Made by a program: the position numbers and the translations under genes. Below the pieces are notes generated by a model. That model made no database searches. It had not been told where the DNA came from and was given only the letters and a program-made list of their open reading frames with translations. 20,268 nucleotides of DNA from positions 31,156 to 51,423 of the forward strand of contig DCUV01000024.1 of assembly GCA_002328585.1 (NCBI GenBank), written 5' to 3'. The stretch is from Spirochaetia bacterium UBA2205 (lineage in GTDB: Bacteria > Spirochaetota > UBA4802 > UB4802). Each line of letters starts with the position of its first letter. Positions within the stretch are counted from its first letter, which is position 1. This document shows, in pieces, positions 1-7,727 of the stretch.

Positions 1-324
1 CGATGCAGATGCTCATGGGAAATACATGTTGTTGTCTCACAATTCATATGCCACCTCTGAAAATAAAATTATTTGCCATCGTCATTATGTGATTTTTTTT
101 GGTGAGCATTGCAATGGTTCCTCACTGTCACATATAGCGATGTTAACAATGGTAACCAGTCATTACTATATTATTATTACAAAGATAATAAAACACATTC
201 CCTATGCTTGTAGCCATAGGGGAACATCTATTCTATAATTTGTAGATATTCCCTTTTTTGTTGCAAAATACAAATAACACAATTTTATCTATTTCATTAA
301 TTTTCATTAATTCCTTAATGAACC
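1..324. other. AT-rich spacer at left edge, no convincing gene
   Basis: I see no supported gene here. A forward frame is open from base 2 to a stop at 236-238. Its translation is low-complexity, rich in His, Ile and Tyr, has no ribosome binding site before its first ATG (26), and resembles nothing I know. It could be the tail of a gene entering from the left, but I cannot support that. The stretch contains a short inverted repeat (200-206 with 215-221, ccctatg/cataggg, 8-base loop) and a near-tandem repeat of cattaatttt/cattaattcc at about 293-314. Confidence 0.5.
303..322 (-). terminator. Possible weak terminator hairpin after the radical SAM gene
   Basis: A perfect 8-bp inverted repeat (ttcattaa / ttaatgaa) with a 4-base loop lies 2 bases past the stop codon of the minus-strand radical SAM gene. 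The stem is nearly all A-T and no run of T follows it on the minus strand, so its power as an intrinsic terminator is doubtful. The position right after the stop is the main support. Confidence 0.25.
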
Positions 325-1890
325 TTATGTCCACTGTGGATACAATCTGTTGCCCTGATATTTAAATTGTAAACAATCAAGTTGTATAAGACGTTCCACT
401 TCCCGTGATAATTCATCTTCGGGAAAAGGCAATGTTGCTGAAAGATATTCGGTCAATTCATGGGCAACATCAATTGGCGCACCATTTGCAATCCCGGGGT
501 GATTTTCAATCAATCGTTCTAAAATAATATCGCGAGCTATCTCAAAAGAACGTATGTTGCCAATTAAATTCTGTTCATCCTGCGTTAATGACTCACCACG
601 ATTTTGCTTTTCACCCAATGACAATATGTATTCCCTGATACTGCCATTAAATACATCAACAATTTCATTAATTTTGTTAGCACTTACATCAGGGGTAACT
701 GAGACTGCTCTGTTTGCATCATATAAGTCCCAATCATCCGTTAAAATTTCAATCCCATAGTAATCCTTCATCTCACGAACCTCAGTACCAGGAAATGGTG
801 CCAGAACATGGAAACCATAATTATCACTCAATTCCTTAGCAAACTGTATTGTTTTCTTCATGGTTTCTTCTGTTTCACCAGGCAAACCCAGTATATACGA
901 TGTCATAGGGCTGATTCCCACCTTTCGGCATGCATCAACTGCTTTTTGGCATTTTTCCAGTGTAATTTTTTTCTTCACTTTATCCAGAATTTCCTGATTG
1001 CCGCTTTCAATTCCAAAACAAAGCATGGTACAGCCAGCATCTCTCATGTAGGTTAAAAGCTCTTCATTAACAGTATCAACCCGGGCAAATGCAGTCCATG
1101 GGTGATCAATCCCGCGCCTTTGAATCTCGTTGCATACATCAATACAACGACTTTTATTGGATGTAAAAAGATCATCCACAACATTTATCTGCTTAAATTT
1201 CATTGCTGCTAACTGCTCAAATTCATCCACAACACGATGTGTTTCAAAATAACGCACCTTTCTTCCAACCATCTTGCTGCCAACACAAAAAATGCAGTTA
1301 AACGGACATCCACGTGAGGTCATCATATTTATTGGGAACCCTAACGCCCGATATTTGGATAGCTCAGCCAGATGCCTTGCCGGGAAAGGGAGTATATTGA
1401 TATCAGGTATAAATTCCCGTATTGGATTATGAACGATGTCATTATCCTTATCCCGATAAGAAATTCCCTTAATAGCCCCATAAGCGCTTATTGAATGTAA
1501 ATGTTGCAAAAATTCGTGGAAGGTGGCTTCACCCTCACCTCTCACAATCACATCGACAAATGGATAATTGTGAAGAATAGCATGCGCATCAAAGGTCACA
1601 TGAGGTCCACCCAGAACCGTTACTATATCCTTATCTAACTCTTTATATACTTTTACTATGGAAAGAGCTTTTTTGATATTCATGGTAACGCCTGTTGAAC
1701 CAACCACATCCGGTGCAAACTGCGACATAACATCTGAAGCACGCTGCGGCGTAAACCTGTTTACAATATAATCTTCTATTTTTACTTCAATGCCCTGTGC
1801 TTCAAGGAATGCGGCAAGGGCCATTAATCCAAACGGAGGTGATGGCGCCTCTTCAAAGGGGTATGGTGGATTGATAAGCAATACTTTCAT
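325..1890 (-). CDS. B12-binding-domain radical SAM protein
   Basis: A 521-aa protein of the cobalamin-binding/radical SAM superfamily (the BchE/HpnJ-like architecture). The N-terminal ~130 residues form a Rossmann-type B12-binding region (KVLLINPPYP at the start, GGPHVTFDA at 94-102, RGEGE at 117-121). The radical SAM core starts at TSRGCPFNCIFC (191-202), whose cysteines C195, C199 and C202 form the CxxxCxxC motif that binds the 4Fe-4S cluster. CFGIESG (291-297) and the SYILGLPGET stretch (331-340) are typical of the barrel. A C-terminal tail of about 120 residues is unassigned. Members methylate or rearrange lipids, tetrapyrroles and antibiotics; the substrate here cannot be read from sequence. 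The start is well supported: minus-strand AAGGAAG lies about 4 bases before the ATG. The gene stands alone, with no adjacent same-strand partner. Confidence 0.9.
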   Translation of the reverse strand: MKVLLINPPYPFEEAPSPPFGLMALAAFLEAQGIEVKIEDYIVNRFTPQRASDVMSQFAPDVVGSTGVTMNIKKALSIVKVYKELDKDIVTVLGGPHVTFDAHAILHNYPFVDVIVRGEGEATFHEFLQHLHSISAYGAIKGISYRDKDNDIVHNPIREFIPDINILPFPARHLAELSKYRALGFPINMMTSRGCPFNCIFCVGSKMVGRKVRYFETHRVVDEFEQLAAMKFKQINVVDDLFTSNKSRCIDVCNEIQRRGIDHPWTAFARVDTVNEELLTYMRDAGCTMLCFGIESGNQEILDKVKKKITLEKCQKAVDACRKVGISPMTSYILGLPGETEETMKKTIQFAKELSDNYGFHVLAPFPGTEVREMKDYYGIEILTDDWDLYDANRAVSVTPDVSANKINEIVDVFNGSIREYILSLGEKQNRGESLTQDEQNLIGNIRSFEIARDIILERLIENHPGIANGAPIDVAHELTEYLSATLPFPEDELSREVERLIQLDCLQFKYQGNRLYPQWT

Positions 1891-2084
1891 GATCTTCCTT
1901 TTATCATTTCAATTCGATATTCTAATTATAGTTTATACTATAGCATTTCATATTCTACGGACATTAAATAAGCCAACAAATTTTGGCAATATATTTTTGT
2001 GCTTATCATAGAAATTATGACATCAGCATACTTATGATTGTACCAAACAATAAATTCCTGGCTTTTCAATTGTCAGCGTATTAT

Positions 2085-2441
2085 TTATTAAAAAAATAAA
2101 AATCGCACAGGGTTGGGCGATAGTTATTTTCTACTATGCATAATCCCGCAAACGATAGGTGAAGGTGATAATGGAATACACTGTTGTTTTGATCCTGCAT
2201 TGAAGCATAGTTTCCTTTATCACAGTGATGTTTAATAACTCAATTCATTACATCTTCTGGAAGTCACTGATTATATTAAGACTATGTCAATGAAAACCCA
2301 ATGAAATCGTTACTGCATGACACAAAGCAGGCAGCGCGGTTCATACGCTTATATTTGAGCACCTTGATTTTGCATCAAATTTTTATAGAACGCTAAAAAA
2401 ATAAACCATGGATTACTGTAAAAATATATTTACTATAATAG
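2085..2441 (+). pseudogene. Collapsed paralogue of the DUF362 gene
   Basis: This apparent spacer aligns by eye with both ends of the intact DUF362 gene at 6300-7613. Upstream, a 19-base block (2107-2125) is identical to 6237-6255 and lies 45 bases before an ATG (2171), against 44 bases in the intact copy. From that ATG, about 29 of 40 bases match, and the frame ends at a TGA after ten codons (M-Y-V-L-L positions retained). From about 2299, the sequence matches the 3' end of the intact gene (7463 onward). About 53 of 65 bases agree over 2311-2375, including a 14-base identity (2320-2333 and 7487-7500). In the shifted frame this reads VTA-stop-HKAG...LIFEHLD, matching VTALHKAG...LIFEHLD. The remaining ~1.1 kb is missing or unrecognisable. 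The match fades near 2429-2441, opposite the intact gene's end. A duplicated gene that suffered a large internal deletion plus small indels is the simplest explanation. Confidence 0.8.
2107..2125 (+). repeat. 19-base block shared by both DUF362 copies (copy 1)
   Basis: The sequence acagggttgggcgatagtt is identical to 6237-6255 and sits in the same place relative to the (decayed) start codon. Both copies are preceded by an A-rich stretch of the type taaaaaaataaa. The block is better conserved than the coding remnants. It is therefore either a regulatory site of this gene family or a dispersed repeat carried along with it. Confidence 0.7.
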
Positions 2442-2640
2442 CTACTATTTATTAATTGCTTGCTAAACTCATTTATTAAAATGCTAATGTAATTATGATA
2501 CATTATAAGCAAATGTCGTGATGGTATATGTGGTAAGCATATAGTAATATAAATAGTATGAATTAAATTATGAGCAACCATGCCATACTAATGTCACATG
2601 TACGAGTTTAAAAAATATTTCCATATTTATTGAGGTTATC

Positions 2641-3279
2641 ATGAACAATATGACACAAAATCCTTTTAAAAAAATATTTGAAGAAAAATATGAACAGCTC
2701 CTGCAACATCCCGAGATGCAAAGAGTAAAATATTTTTTAAGCAATCTTTTATCAATAGATGATCAGGATTTTATGTTTATGATTACCAATGAACTTGGCA
2801 ATACCGTTACATTATATTCATCAAAACAAAATAATAATCCAATTCAGTCTATAACTTTAAAACTATACAGCAATGCAGATTCTTTTATTCCTTCAATAGT
2901 GTTTGCCTCAGCATATGATTCATATAGTATAATCAAATCATACACAAAACCATCTAATATACTGCTACCCGAATGTAACATCCCGCTGTATAACGAGGTG
3001 CAATTTGGCAAGGCTATTTTCCATGAACTGGGAGGTTGCGACATTGATGAGATATCTGATGTTTTATTTGACGTTGCTTCAGATGAAGAAATGGTAGCAA
3101 CAATAGCATTCCAGATGGCTCAAACATTAACAATAATCAAAATATGTGAACTGCTTCACGATGCGTGCCTGCTACTGGTTCAGGGCGACAGATTTAAAAA
3201 ACTATCGATAACAAAACCTTTTTCATTTTTTATAACCATTGATGATAAAGAATATATTACCGGTGTAACAATTGATTAA
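2641..3279 (+). CDS. Hypothetical protein, 212 aa
   Basis: I do not recognise this protein. It has 212 residues, no signal peptide and no clear membrane segment. The N-terminus (NPFKKIFEEKYEQLLQH) is probably a charged helix. A central part is rich in Ser, Asn and Ile, and a C-terminal strand-like segment reads FSFFITIDDKEYITGVTID. The stretch DIDEISDVLFDVASDEEM (about 137-154) is acidic and looks helical. The start is supported by GAGG 5 bases before the ATG (context tgaggttatcatg, almost the same as that of the DUF362 gene). It stands alone between a relic and an insertion-sequence fragment, so context gives no function. Uninterrupted length and the ribosome binding site argue that it is real. 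Confidence 0.65.
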   Translation: MNNMTQNPFKKIFEEKYEQLLQHPEMQRVKYFLSNLLSIDDQDFMFMITNELGNTVTLYSSKQNNNPIQSITLKLYSNADSFIPSIVFASAYDSYSIIKSYTKPSNILLPECNIPLYNEVQFGKAIFHELGGCDIDEISDVLFDVASDEEMVATIAFQMAQTLTIIKICELLHDACLLLVQGDRFKKLSITKPFSFFITIDDKEYITGVTID

Positions 3280-3813
3280 TCAGTAATCATTGATAGTACC
3301 ATGATTTGTGCGATAGTTCCGTTATATCATCGTGGTTTCACAGGTATTTGCTTATCAATAATAAATCTCCCATTGAAAACCCAAACAGCACTATTAACAT
3401 GGTCATTGCGAAGCTGTCTAAAAGTTGATTTTTGTAACCCCATTGTTAACAAACACAAATACATATCCCTATTAAACCATAGTAGAATCGTTATTGTTTG
3501 CTCCTCTTTACTTCTTTATAAACCCTGTTGAACCACTTCATACAGCGGTGTGCCTTCATTGCCTCCCATATATCCGTTCCACGGCAGGTACACAACGGGC
3601 TTCCTCGCCTGCCTTAACAACGATGTCGTGTAGTGTTGACTATTTTCATTTCTCATTGAAACTTTATGTAAACATTATGTTCTCAACTCATTTTGTATTA
3701 TGTCGTATGTTTATTACTTTTTAGACATCCCCTATCATCGTTTTCGGATTGTATAATTTTCACTCCCTATGGGTAGCCGTAAGCCGCCCATGGATAATTT
3801 CTACGCAATAGTG
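3280..3813. other. Spacer with GC-richer patch and small minus-strand ORF
   Basis: About 530 bases without a firmly supported gene, lying downstream of the truncated transposase. The part from about 3540 to 3635 is visibly GC-richer than its surroundings. It contains a 6-bp inverted repeat (3583-3588 with 3608-3613, ggcagg/cctgcc) and a small minus-strand ORF listed separately. The forward frames here have no ribosome binding sites and low-complexity translations. The area is best read as debris from insertions and deletions. Confidence 0.45.
3516..3656 (-). CDS. Possible small protein or gene fragment, 46 aa
   Basis: A minus-strand ORF of 46 codons from an ATG at 3656 to a TAA at 3516-3518. 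The translation has a compact, protein-like C-terminal half containing ARKPVVYLPWNGYMGGNEG followed by TPLYEVVQQGL. Its Trp, Tyr, Pro and Gly content and balanced codons are unlike the low-complexity translations of random AT-rich DNA nearby. No convincing ribosome binding site precedes the ATG. It may be a fragment of a larger gene, perhaps part of a mobile element given the IS21 remnant just upstream on the same strand. I cannot name a family. Confidence 0.3.
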   Translation of the reverse strand: MRNENSQHYTTSLLRQARKPVVYLPWNGYMGGNEGTPLYEVVQQGL

Positions 3814-4203
3814 TCATTCTGATGGAACGCCAGCAACCAGTTTCTTATACAAAAGCTCCATATTATAGTGGGGATTTTCTTCGATAATTGTACCTATATA
3901 CTCCCGGTATGCATCCAGCTTGCTGGCTCGCTTTTTCCGTGTTTTCCTGCCGGGCGGTGTCTTCAGATAGTTCCGTACTGTCCTTTCTGTCACACCCAGT
4001 ACCTTCGCAATTTCTTTCTGCCGTTCACCGTTTGCTTGCATAATTTTTGCAACCATGATTTTCTGCTCCTTGTTCATTATGGTGTCTCCCTTGTTGATGG
4101 TTTTTTATCACATCCCATCTTCGAGGCTGATCCCTTTTTATTATACAAAAAGCGGAAATTTTATTTCAGTGTTTTCCGGCAATTTTATATCGGTGATGAC
4201 AAC
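3812..4203 (-). mobile_element. IS21-like element remnant (left end)
   Basis: Upstream of the truncated istA-like ORF, the minus strand from about 4203 begins tgtcatcaccgat and contains repeated motifs of the type aaaattgccggaaaa and aaaatttccgctttttg. This is the sort of multiple terminal repeat IS21 elements carry at their ends. A weak counterpart (tgtcattctgat, plus strand 3812-3823) falls exactly at the truncated ORF's end, so the block might be an internally deleted element with imperfect ends. I see no target duplication flanking it. The remnant call is reasonable; the exact borders are uncertain. Confidence 0.4.
3814..4077 (-). pseudogene. Truncated IS21-type transposase (IstA N-terminus)
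   Basis: An 87-aa ORF matching only the N-terminal part of IS21-family transposases, which are normally about 350-500 aa. Residues ~1-40 form a helix-turn-helix (RQKEIAKVLGVTERTVRNYL). A basic linker (RKTRKKR) follows, then the typical KLDAYREYI...NMELLYKKL segment that precedes the DDE catalytic domain. The ORF then stops at LVAGVPSE, so the whole catalytic region and the IstB ATPase partner are missing. The start is intact: AGGGAGA lies a few bases upstream of the ATG. With no catalytic domain it cannot transpose. It might still bind DNA, but is most likely the left-end remnant of a deleted element. Confidence 0.7.
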
Positions 4204-4454
4204 AAGCCATTATTAAGGTATTTACCAAAATATAATATGCAATAATTTTGATGCAATCATCAACCTGGCCACTTCATTGCAACAATGTATTACAGTTAGT
4301 TATACTATGGTTACAGCGAATGCAAACAATGGTATACACAGTTTAAAAAAAAGCATGAAAACATAACAGGAAAACGATATACTTATACACTACGATAATG
4401 ATAGCTATACAATAAATTTGAATATTATCACAAAATGGCACAATGGGGGTAATG
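4078..4454. other. Spacer between IS remnant and DUF169 gene
   Basis: The left ~125 bases belong to the upstream end of the IS21 remnant. The rest is AT-rich and holds a candidate forward promoter for the DUF169 gene (listed separately). I see no gene, tRNA or strong hairpin. Confidence 0.5.
4277..4306 (+). promoter_or_regulatory. Candidate sigma-70 promoter for the DUF169 gene
   Basis: TTGCAA (4277-4282) and TATACT (4301-4306) are separated by 18 bases, each close to the -35 and -10 consensus. It lies about 150 bases upstream of the DUF169 start with no gene between. In DNA this AT-rich such pairs arise often by chance, so confidence is low. Confidence 0.3.
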
Positions 4455-5267
4455 ATGGAAAGCAAGATTGCCAGAGCATTAAATCTGAAATATCAGCCCG
4501 TAGCTATTGTATGGACCGATGAAAAGCCAGAGAAGGCTATTAGCTTTAAAAAAGGCAAATGGGGATGTGTGATGTGGCTGTTAGCATCGGCAGCCAAAGG
4601 AAAAGTAGCAGTATGCGACAGAGAAACCTATGGCTGCTGGGGTGGAGGCGTAGGCCTTGGTTTTGGGAATCAGTATCACAACTTTCCAGGTGGCATTCAA
4701 TGTTTTTATTATTTTCTTGCAGAAGGCAACAATAATTGGGAAACAGGCAGGATGGTTGCAAAAAAATTGGAATCAGTAACAAGGCATGACTTTATTGACG
4801 ATTTTTTGAACGGTGAACGATATGTAAAATCCCATGAACTTGTGGAAAAATTTATTGAAAGCCTGCCCATCATTGATATTCCCAACACATACGTGGTTTT
4901 TAAGCCGTTAGATAGTATAGATGTACCCATTGAAGAACCAAAAGTAGTGGTATTCATTGGCAATCCCCATCAAATATCTGCTCTTGTTGTACTGGCAAAT
5001 TACTATAGAGAAGGTTCTGAAAATGTTGCCGTTCCCTATGCGGCTGGATGCCAGCAGATAGGCATATTGGCCTATAAAGAGGCACAGTCTAACAATCCAC
5101 GTGGAATACTGGGACTTACCGATATTTCAGCCCGTAAAAATGTTAAAAATCAACTGGGTGATGATGTCATGACATTTACCGTGCCATGGAAGATGTTTAT
5201 GGAAATGGAAGAACATGCTGAAGGGAGTTTTTTACAAAGAAAAACAATTGAAGCCTTGAAAGGTTAA
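4455..5267 (+). CDS. DUF169 family protein
   Basis: A 270-aa protein of the DUF169 family, found mostly in anaerobic bacteria and archaea and without an established reaction. Family hallmarks are visible: the opening MESKIARALNLKYQPVAIVW with DEKPEKA just after, a conserved cysteine in KWGCVMW, the CDRETYGCWGGG segment followed by VGLGFGN, and a third cysteine in PYAAGCQQIG. The spaced cysteines suggest metal or Fe-S binding, but this is not proven for the family. I chose the ATG at 4455 because GGGGG lies 5 bases upstream and family members usually begin at this point. ATGs at 4443 and 4452 are in frame and would add four residues or one. It converges with the acyltransferase gene across a 71-bp gap that shows no obvious terminator. 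Confidence 0.85.
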   Translation: MESKIARALNLKYQPVAIVWTDEKPEKAISFKKGKWGCVMWLLASAAKGKVAVCDRETYGCWGGGVGLGFGNQYHNFPGGIQCFYYFLAEGNNNWETGRMVAKKLESVTRHDFIDDFLNGERYVKSHELVEKFIESLPIIDIPNTYVVFKPLDSIDVPIEEPKVVVFIGNPHQISALVVLANYYREGSENVAVPYAAGCQQIGILAYKEAQSNNPRGILGLTDISARKNVKNQLGDDVMTFTVPWKMFMEMEEHAEGSFLQRKTIEALKG

Positions 5268-5338
5268 TCTTCCACCTTCCGGCAAATATTATTGTTACCT
5301 GAAACGATGTGATACCAATGGGATTAGCTATAGCCTCA

Positions 5339-6064
5339 TTAAAGTTTTGATGCTATTATCTTCCGTGTTTTTTCCATCAGCTCGTAAATATTCTTTTCAG
5401 AATACCCGGTAATATCAATAGGACTGTGAATGTATATATGTGCTTTGCCAGGCATAAGTTTAAATGTATCTGCTGGCAATATCTTTGAAGTCCCTGTAAT
5501 GGTTATTGGTAAAATTGGCAGGCCAAGATCAAGTGCCATCATGAAAGCACCTTTTTTAAACTCGCCCAACCCGCCATCACGGCTCCGTGTACCCTCAGGG
5601 AAAAATATCACCGATGTTCCATTCACCACCTTCTTCTTTGCATCATTCAGTGATTCAAGCGCTTTTTCACGGTTTGACCTGTCAATAAATATATGCCCAA
5701 CCTTTTCACAGCCAATTCCCAGTCCCGGTACTTTACGCAATTCCTGTTTCATGACCCATTTGAAATCAACACCCAGCCACCCATAGAGTACAAAAACATC
5801 GTAATGGCTTTGATGATTGCACACAATAACATATGACTGCTTTTTATCCATATTGCTGCGTCCATGTACACTAACCATCATCGGAGTCATGTAACCATTT
5901 AAACGAGACCATAAAGCACCACAAATATAGCTTGCAAATTTTGGATTGGTTAACGGAACCAAAATTATGGTAAGAAATCCAAAAAAAAGTGTTGATACCA
6001 CCAAAAAAGGAACAAAAATACACCACTTATAGGGCTGGTATGCAATATATAAAATTTTTTTCAT
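5339..6064 (-). CDS. plsC: 1-acyl-sn-glycerol-3-phosphate acyltransferase (PlsC family)
   Basis: A 241-aa LPLAT/PlsC-family acyltransferase that would add the second acyl chain to lysophosphatidic acid, giving phosphatidic acid at the inner membrane. Residues ~14-36 form a hydrophobic anchor. The catalytic NHQSHYD motif (83-89) supplies H84 and D89 of the HX4D pair. FPEGTRS (155-161) is the acyl-acceptor phosphate-binding motif, and KKGAFMMALDLGLPILPI (170-187) matches the conserved block after it. Length is normal for the family. The minus-strand AAGGCGAG a few bases before the ATG supports the start. It is transcribed divergently from the DUF362 gene across a 235-bp gap. Other family members acylate different lysolipids, so the exact acceptor is uncertain; the gene symbol reflects the family. 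Confidence 0.88.
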   Translation of the reverse strand: MKKILYIAYQPYKWCIFVPFLVVSTLFFGFLTIILVPLTNPKFASYICGALWSRLNGYMTPMMVSVHGRSNMDKKQSYVIVCNHQSHYDVFVLYGWLGVDFKWVMKQELRKVPGLGIGCEKVGHIFIDRSNREKALESLNDAKKKVVNGTSVIFFPEGTRSRDGGLGEFKKGAFMMALDLGLPILPITITGTSKILPADTFKLMPGKAHIYIHSPIDITGYSEKNIYELMEKTRKIIASKL

Positions 6065-6236
6065 TGAGTGCTCGCCTTTTGTAAAGATACCATGAAAATT
6101 AACTTTTGTTATATTTAAACAATGACTCCATAAATTTTATATAAATGTCAAGACAATTTTACAGGAATACCTGAATGGCGCACGTCAACCCTGACCTTCT
6201 CCATTATTATTTTTTTAAAAAATAAATAGCAATTTT

Positions 6237-6255
6237 ACAGGGTTGGGCGATAGTT
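6237..6255 (+). repeat. 19-base block shared by both DUF362 copies (copy 2)
   Basis: Identical to 2107-2125 and placed 44 bases before the ATG of the intact DUF362 gene, just after an A-rich run. It could be an operator, part of a promoter or 5' leader, or a dispersed repeat. It does not form a strong hairpin by itself. Confidence 0.7.
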
Positions 6256-6299
6256 GTTTTTAATTTATTATCATTTGAAAATAGTATGTGAGGTTTATC

Positions 6300-7613
6300 A
6301 TGAAATACGATGTTGCTCTGACCCTGTATGAAGGCAAAGGTTCTGTGGCAAAAAATATTGAAAGCATCAATGCACTGAAAAATCTTAAGCCGTCGGACAA
6401 AGTTTTTATAAAACCCAATATAGTATTCTGGGCAACGGTTCCATTTCCAAAATGGGGGGTTATTACAACCTCATCGGTTCTTTGCGAGGTTGTTGAGCTT
6501 CTCAAGGACTATGGTGTTAGCAATATAACCATAGGCGAAGGCATCGTTACCCTGAAACCAAACGACAAAGAAACAGCAGCACATGCCTTTGAATATTTAG
6601 GCTACAACACGCTGGCTAAACGCTATGGGACAAAAATAATAAATGTGTTCGATAGTTCCTTTGAAAAGGTAAAGCTTGATGACGACATTGAAATTAATGT
6701 TAGCAGTGATGCACTGCACAGTGACTATCTCATAAATATTCCTGTTTTGAAAACTCATGCACAAACCGTTGTGAGTTTGGGCTTAAAAAATTTGAAAGGA
6801 CTTCTTAACATCCCGTCACGAAAAAAATTTCATAACCCGGATGAAACAAAAAATCTTCACTACATGATATCCCGCTTATATAAATTGCTGCCCAAAGGAA
6901 CAACCATCATCGATGGCATGTATACATTAGAGCGCGGACCAGGCTTTGATGGCAAACCACACCGAAGTAATATTATCATCTCATCAGAAAATACGCTTTC
7001 AGCCGATATGGTTGGCGCAAAGGTTTTAGGTCACCAGCCGGATAGCATACCTTATTTAGCCTATGCAGCAGCAGAGGAGCATAGGGATGCTGACCTTTCC
7101 GATATCAACATCACTGGTATGCCTATAACCGATGTTGCACACTACCATGAGTATACATTCCCCTATACCGATGATGGCACACTCCCTGAAAAGCTGCATG
7201 CAATGGGAATACAGGGGCTGTCATACCCTAAATATGATTTAACCATGTGCACCTATTGTGCTGCTCTCAATGGAGCGGTGCTGACAGCAATTACCCTTGC
7301 ATGGCAGGGCAAACCATGGGATGAAGTAGAGGTGTTAACCGGTAAAAAAATGCAGCCATCGGGAAACAAAAAGCACACCATATTGCTTGGACAATGTATG
7401 GTAAATCTGCATAAGCATAACACTACCATCAATGCCATACCGGTTAAAGGCTGCCCTCCTGACCCTATGGAAACCGTTACGGCATTACACAAAGCAGGCA
7501 TTGAGGTTAATCCGCTTATCTTTGAGCATCTTGATAGTGCACCATCCTATTTTATGGAACGGTATAAAAACAAACCAGAGTTTGATGAGGATTTTTTTAC
7601 TATAAAAGGATAA
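6300..7613 (+). CDS. DUF362 family protein with C-terminal cysteine set
   Basis: A 437-aa protein with the DUF362 domain. The characteristic segments are KVFIKPNIV (34-42), the INIPVLKTHAQTVVSLGLKN block (145-164) with GLLNIPSRK after it, and TTIIDGMYTLERGPG (201-215). Many DUF362 proteins carry or pair with ferredoxin-type domains; their reaction is unknown. Here the C-terminal ~130 residues carry C317-x2-C320, C366 (LLGQC) and C385 (VKGCPPDP), a spacing that could bind an Fe-S cluster or a metal. The start at 6300 is preferred over the in-frame GTG at 6288. TGAGG lies at 6289-6293, six bases before this ATG, and the relic paralogue at 2171 begins at the same codon. Transcribed divergently from plsC. 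Confidence 0.85.
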   Translation: MKYDVALTLYEGKGSVAKNIESINALKNLKPSDKVFIKPNIVFWATVPFPKWGVITTSSVLCEVVELLKDYGVSNITIGEGIVTLKPNDKETAAHAFEYLGYNTLAKRYGTKIINVFDSSFEKVKLDDDIEINVSSDALHSDYLINIPVLKTHAQTVVSLGLKNLKGLLNIPSRKKFHNPDETKNLHYMISRLYKLLPKGTTIIDGMYTLERGPGFDGKPHRSNIIISSENTLSADMVGAKVLGHQPDSIPYLAYAAAEEHRDADLSDINITGMPITDVAHYHEYTFPYTDDGTLPEKLHAMGIQGLSYPKYDLTMCTYCAALNGAVLTAITLAWQGKPWDEVEVLTGKKMQPSGNKKHTILLGQCMVNLHKHNTTINAIPVKGCPPDPMETVTALHKAGIEVNPLIFEHLDSAPSYFMERYKNKPEFDEDFFTIKG

Positions 7614-7622
7614 TCAGTCTTA

Positions 7623-7727
7623 AAAAAATTTACTGGCACGCGCCGCATCCTTTGATTCAGAGTTTACCGATTCAATGATGATTGATCATAATATTGCAAT
7701 GATGATTGAAGAAACAGTATCGTCATA
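7623..7727 (+). pseudogene. Possible short C-terminal gene remnant (DUF305-like?)
   Basis: Directly after the DUF362 stop, a forward frame with balanced codons reads KNLLARAASFDSEFTDSMM, then IDHNIAMMIEETVSS, and stops. The pattern FD-x2-F-x2-SMM-x-DH-x3-MM resembles the core of DUF305-type proteins (FDRAFIDMMIPHH...). Only about 34 residues exist, with no start codon or ribosome binding site upstream, so this would be a relic at most. The resemblance is weak and was judged by eye. Confidence 0.2.

Noticed and set aside
26..238. Forward ORF of 70 codons at the left edge
   Set aside because: No ribosome binding site, low-complexity translation rich in His, Ile and Tyr, and no recognisable family.
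2393..2581. Minus-strand ORF of 62 codons
   Set aside because: It overlaps the end of the DUF362 relic on the other strand, lacks a ribosome binding site, and its translation is typical of AT-rich noise.
3309..3318. Further copies of the gcgatagtt core (3309, 11869, 17247)
   Set aside because: Only 7-11 bases are shared, without the preceding acagggttgg; such short matches are expected by chance, and one lies inside the DAHP synthase gene.
3868..4245. Forward ORF of 125 codons rich in Cys and Phe
   Set aside because: It lies antisense to the IS21-type helix-turn-helix ORF, which has a recognisable domain and a ribosome binding site.
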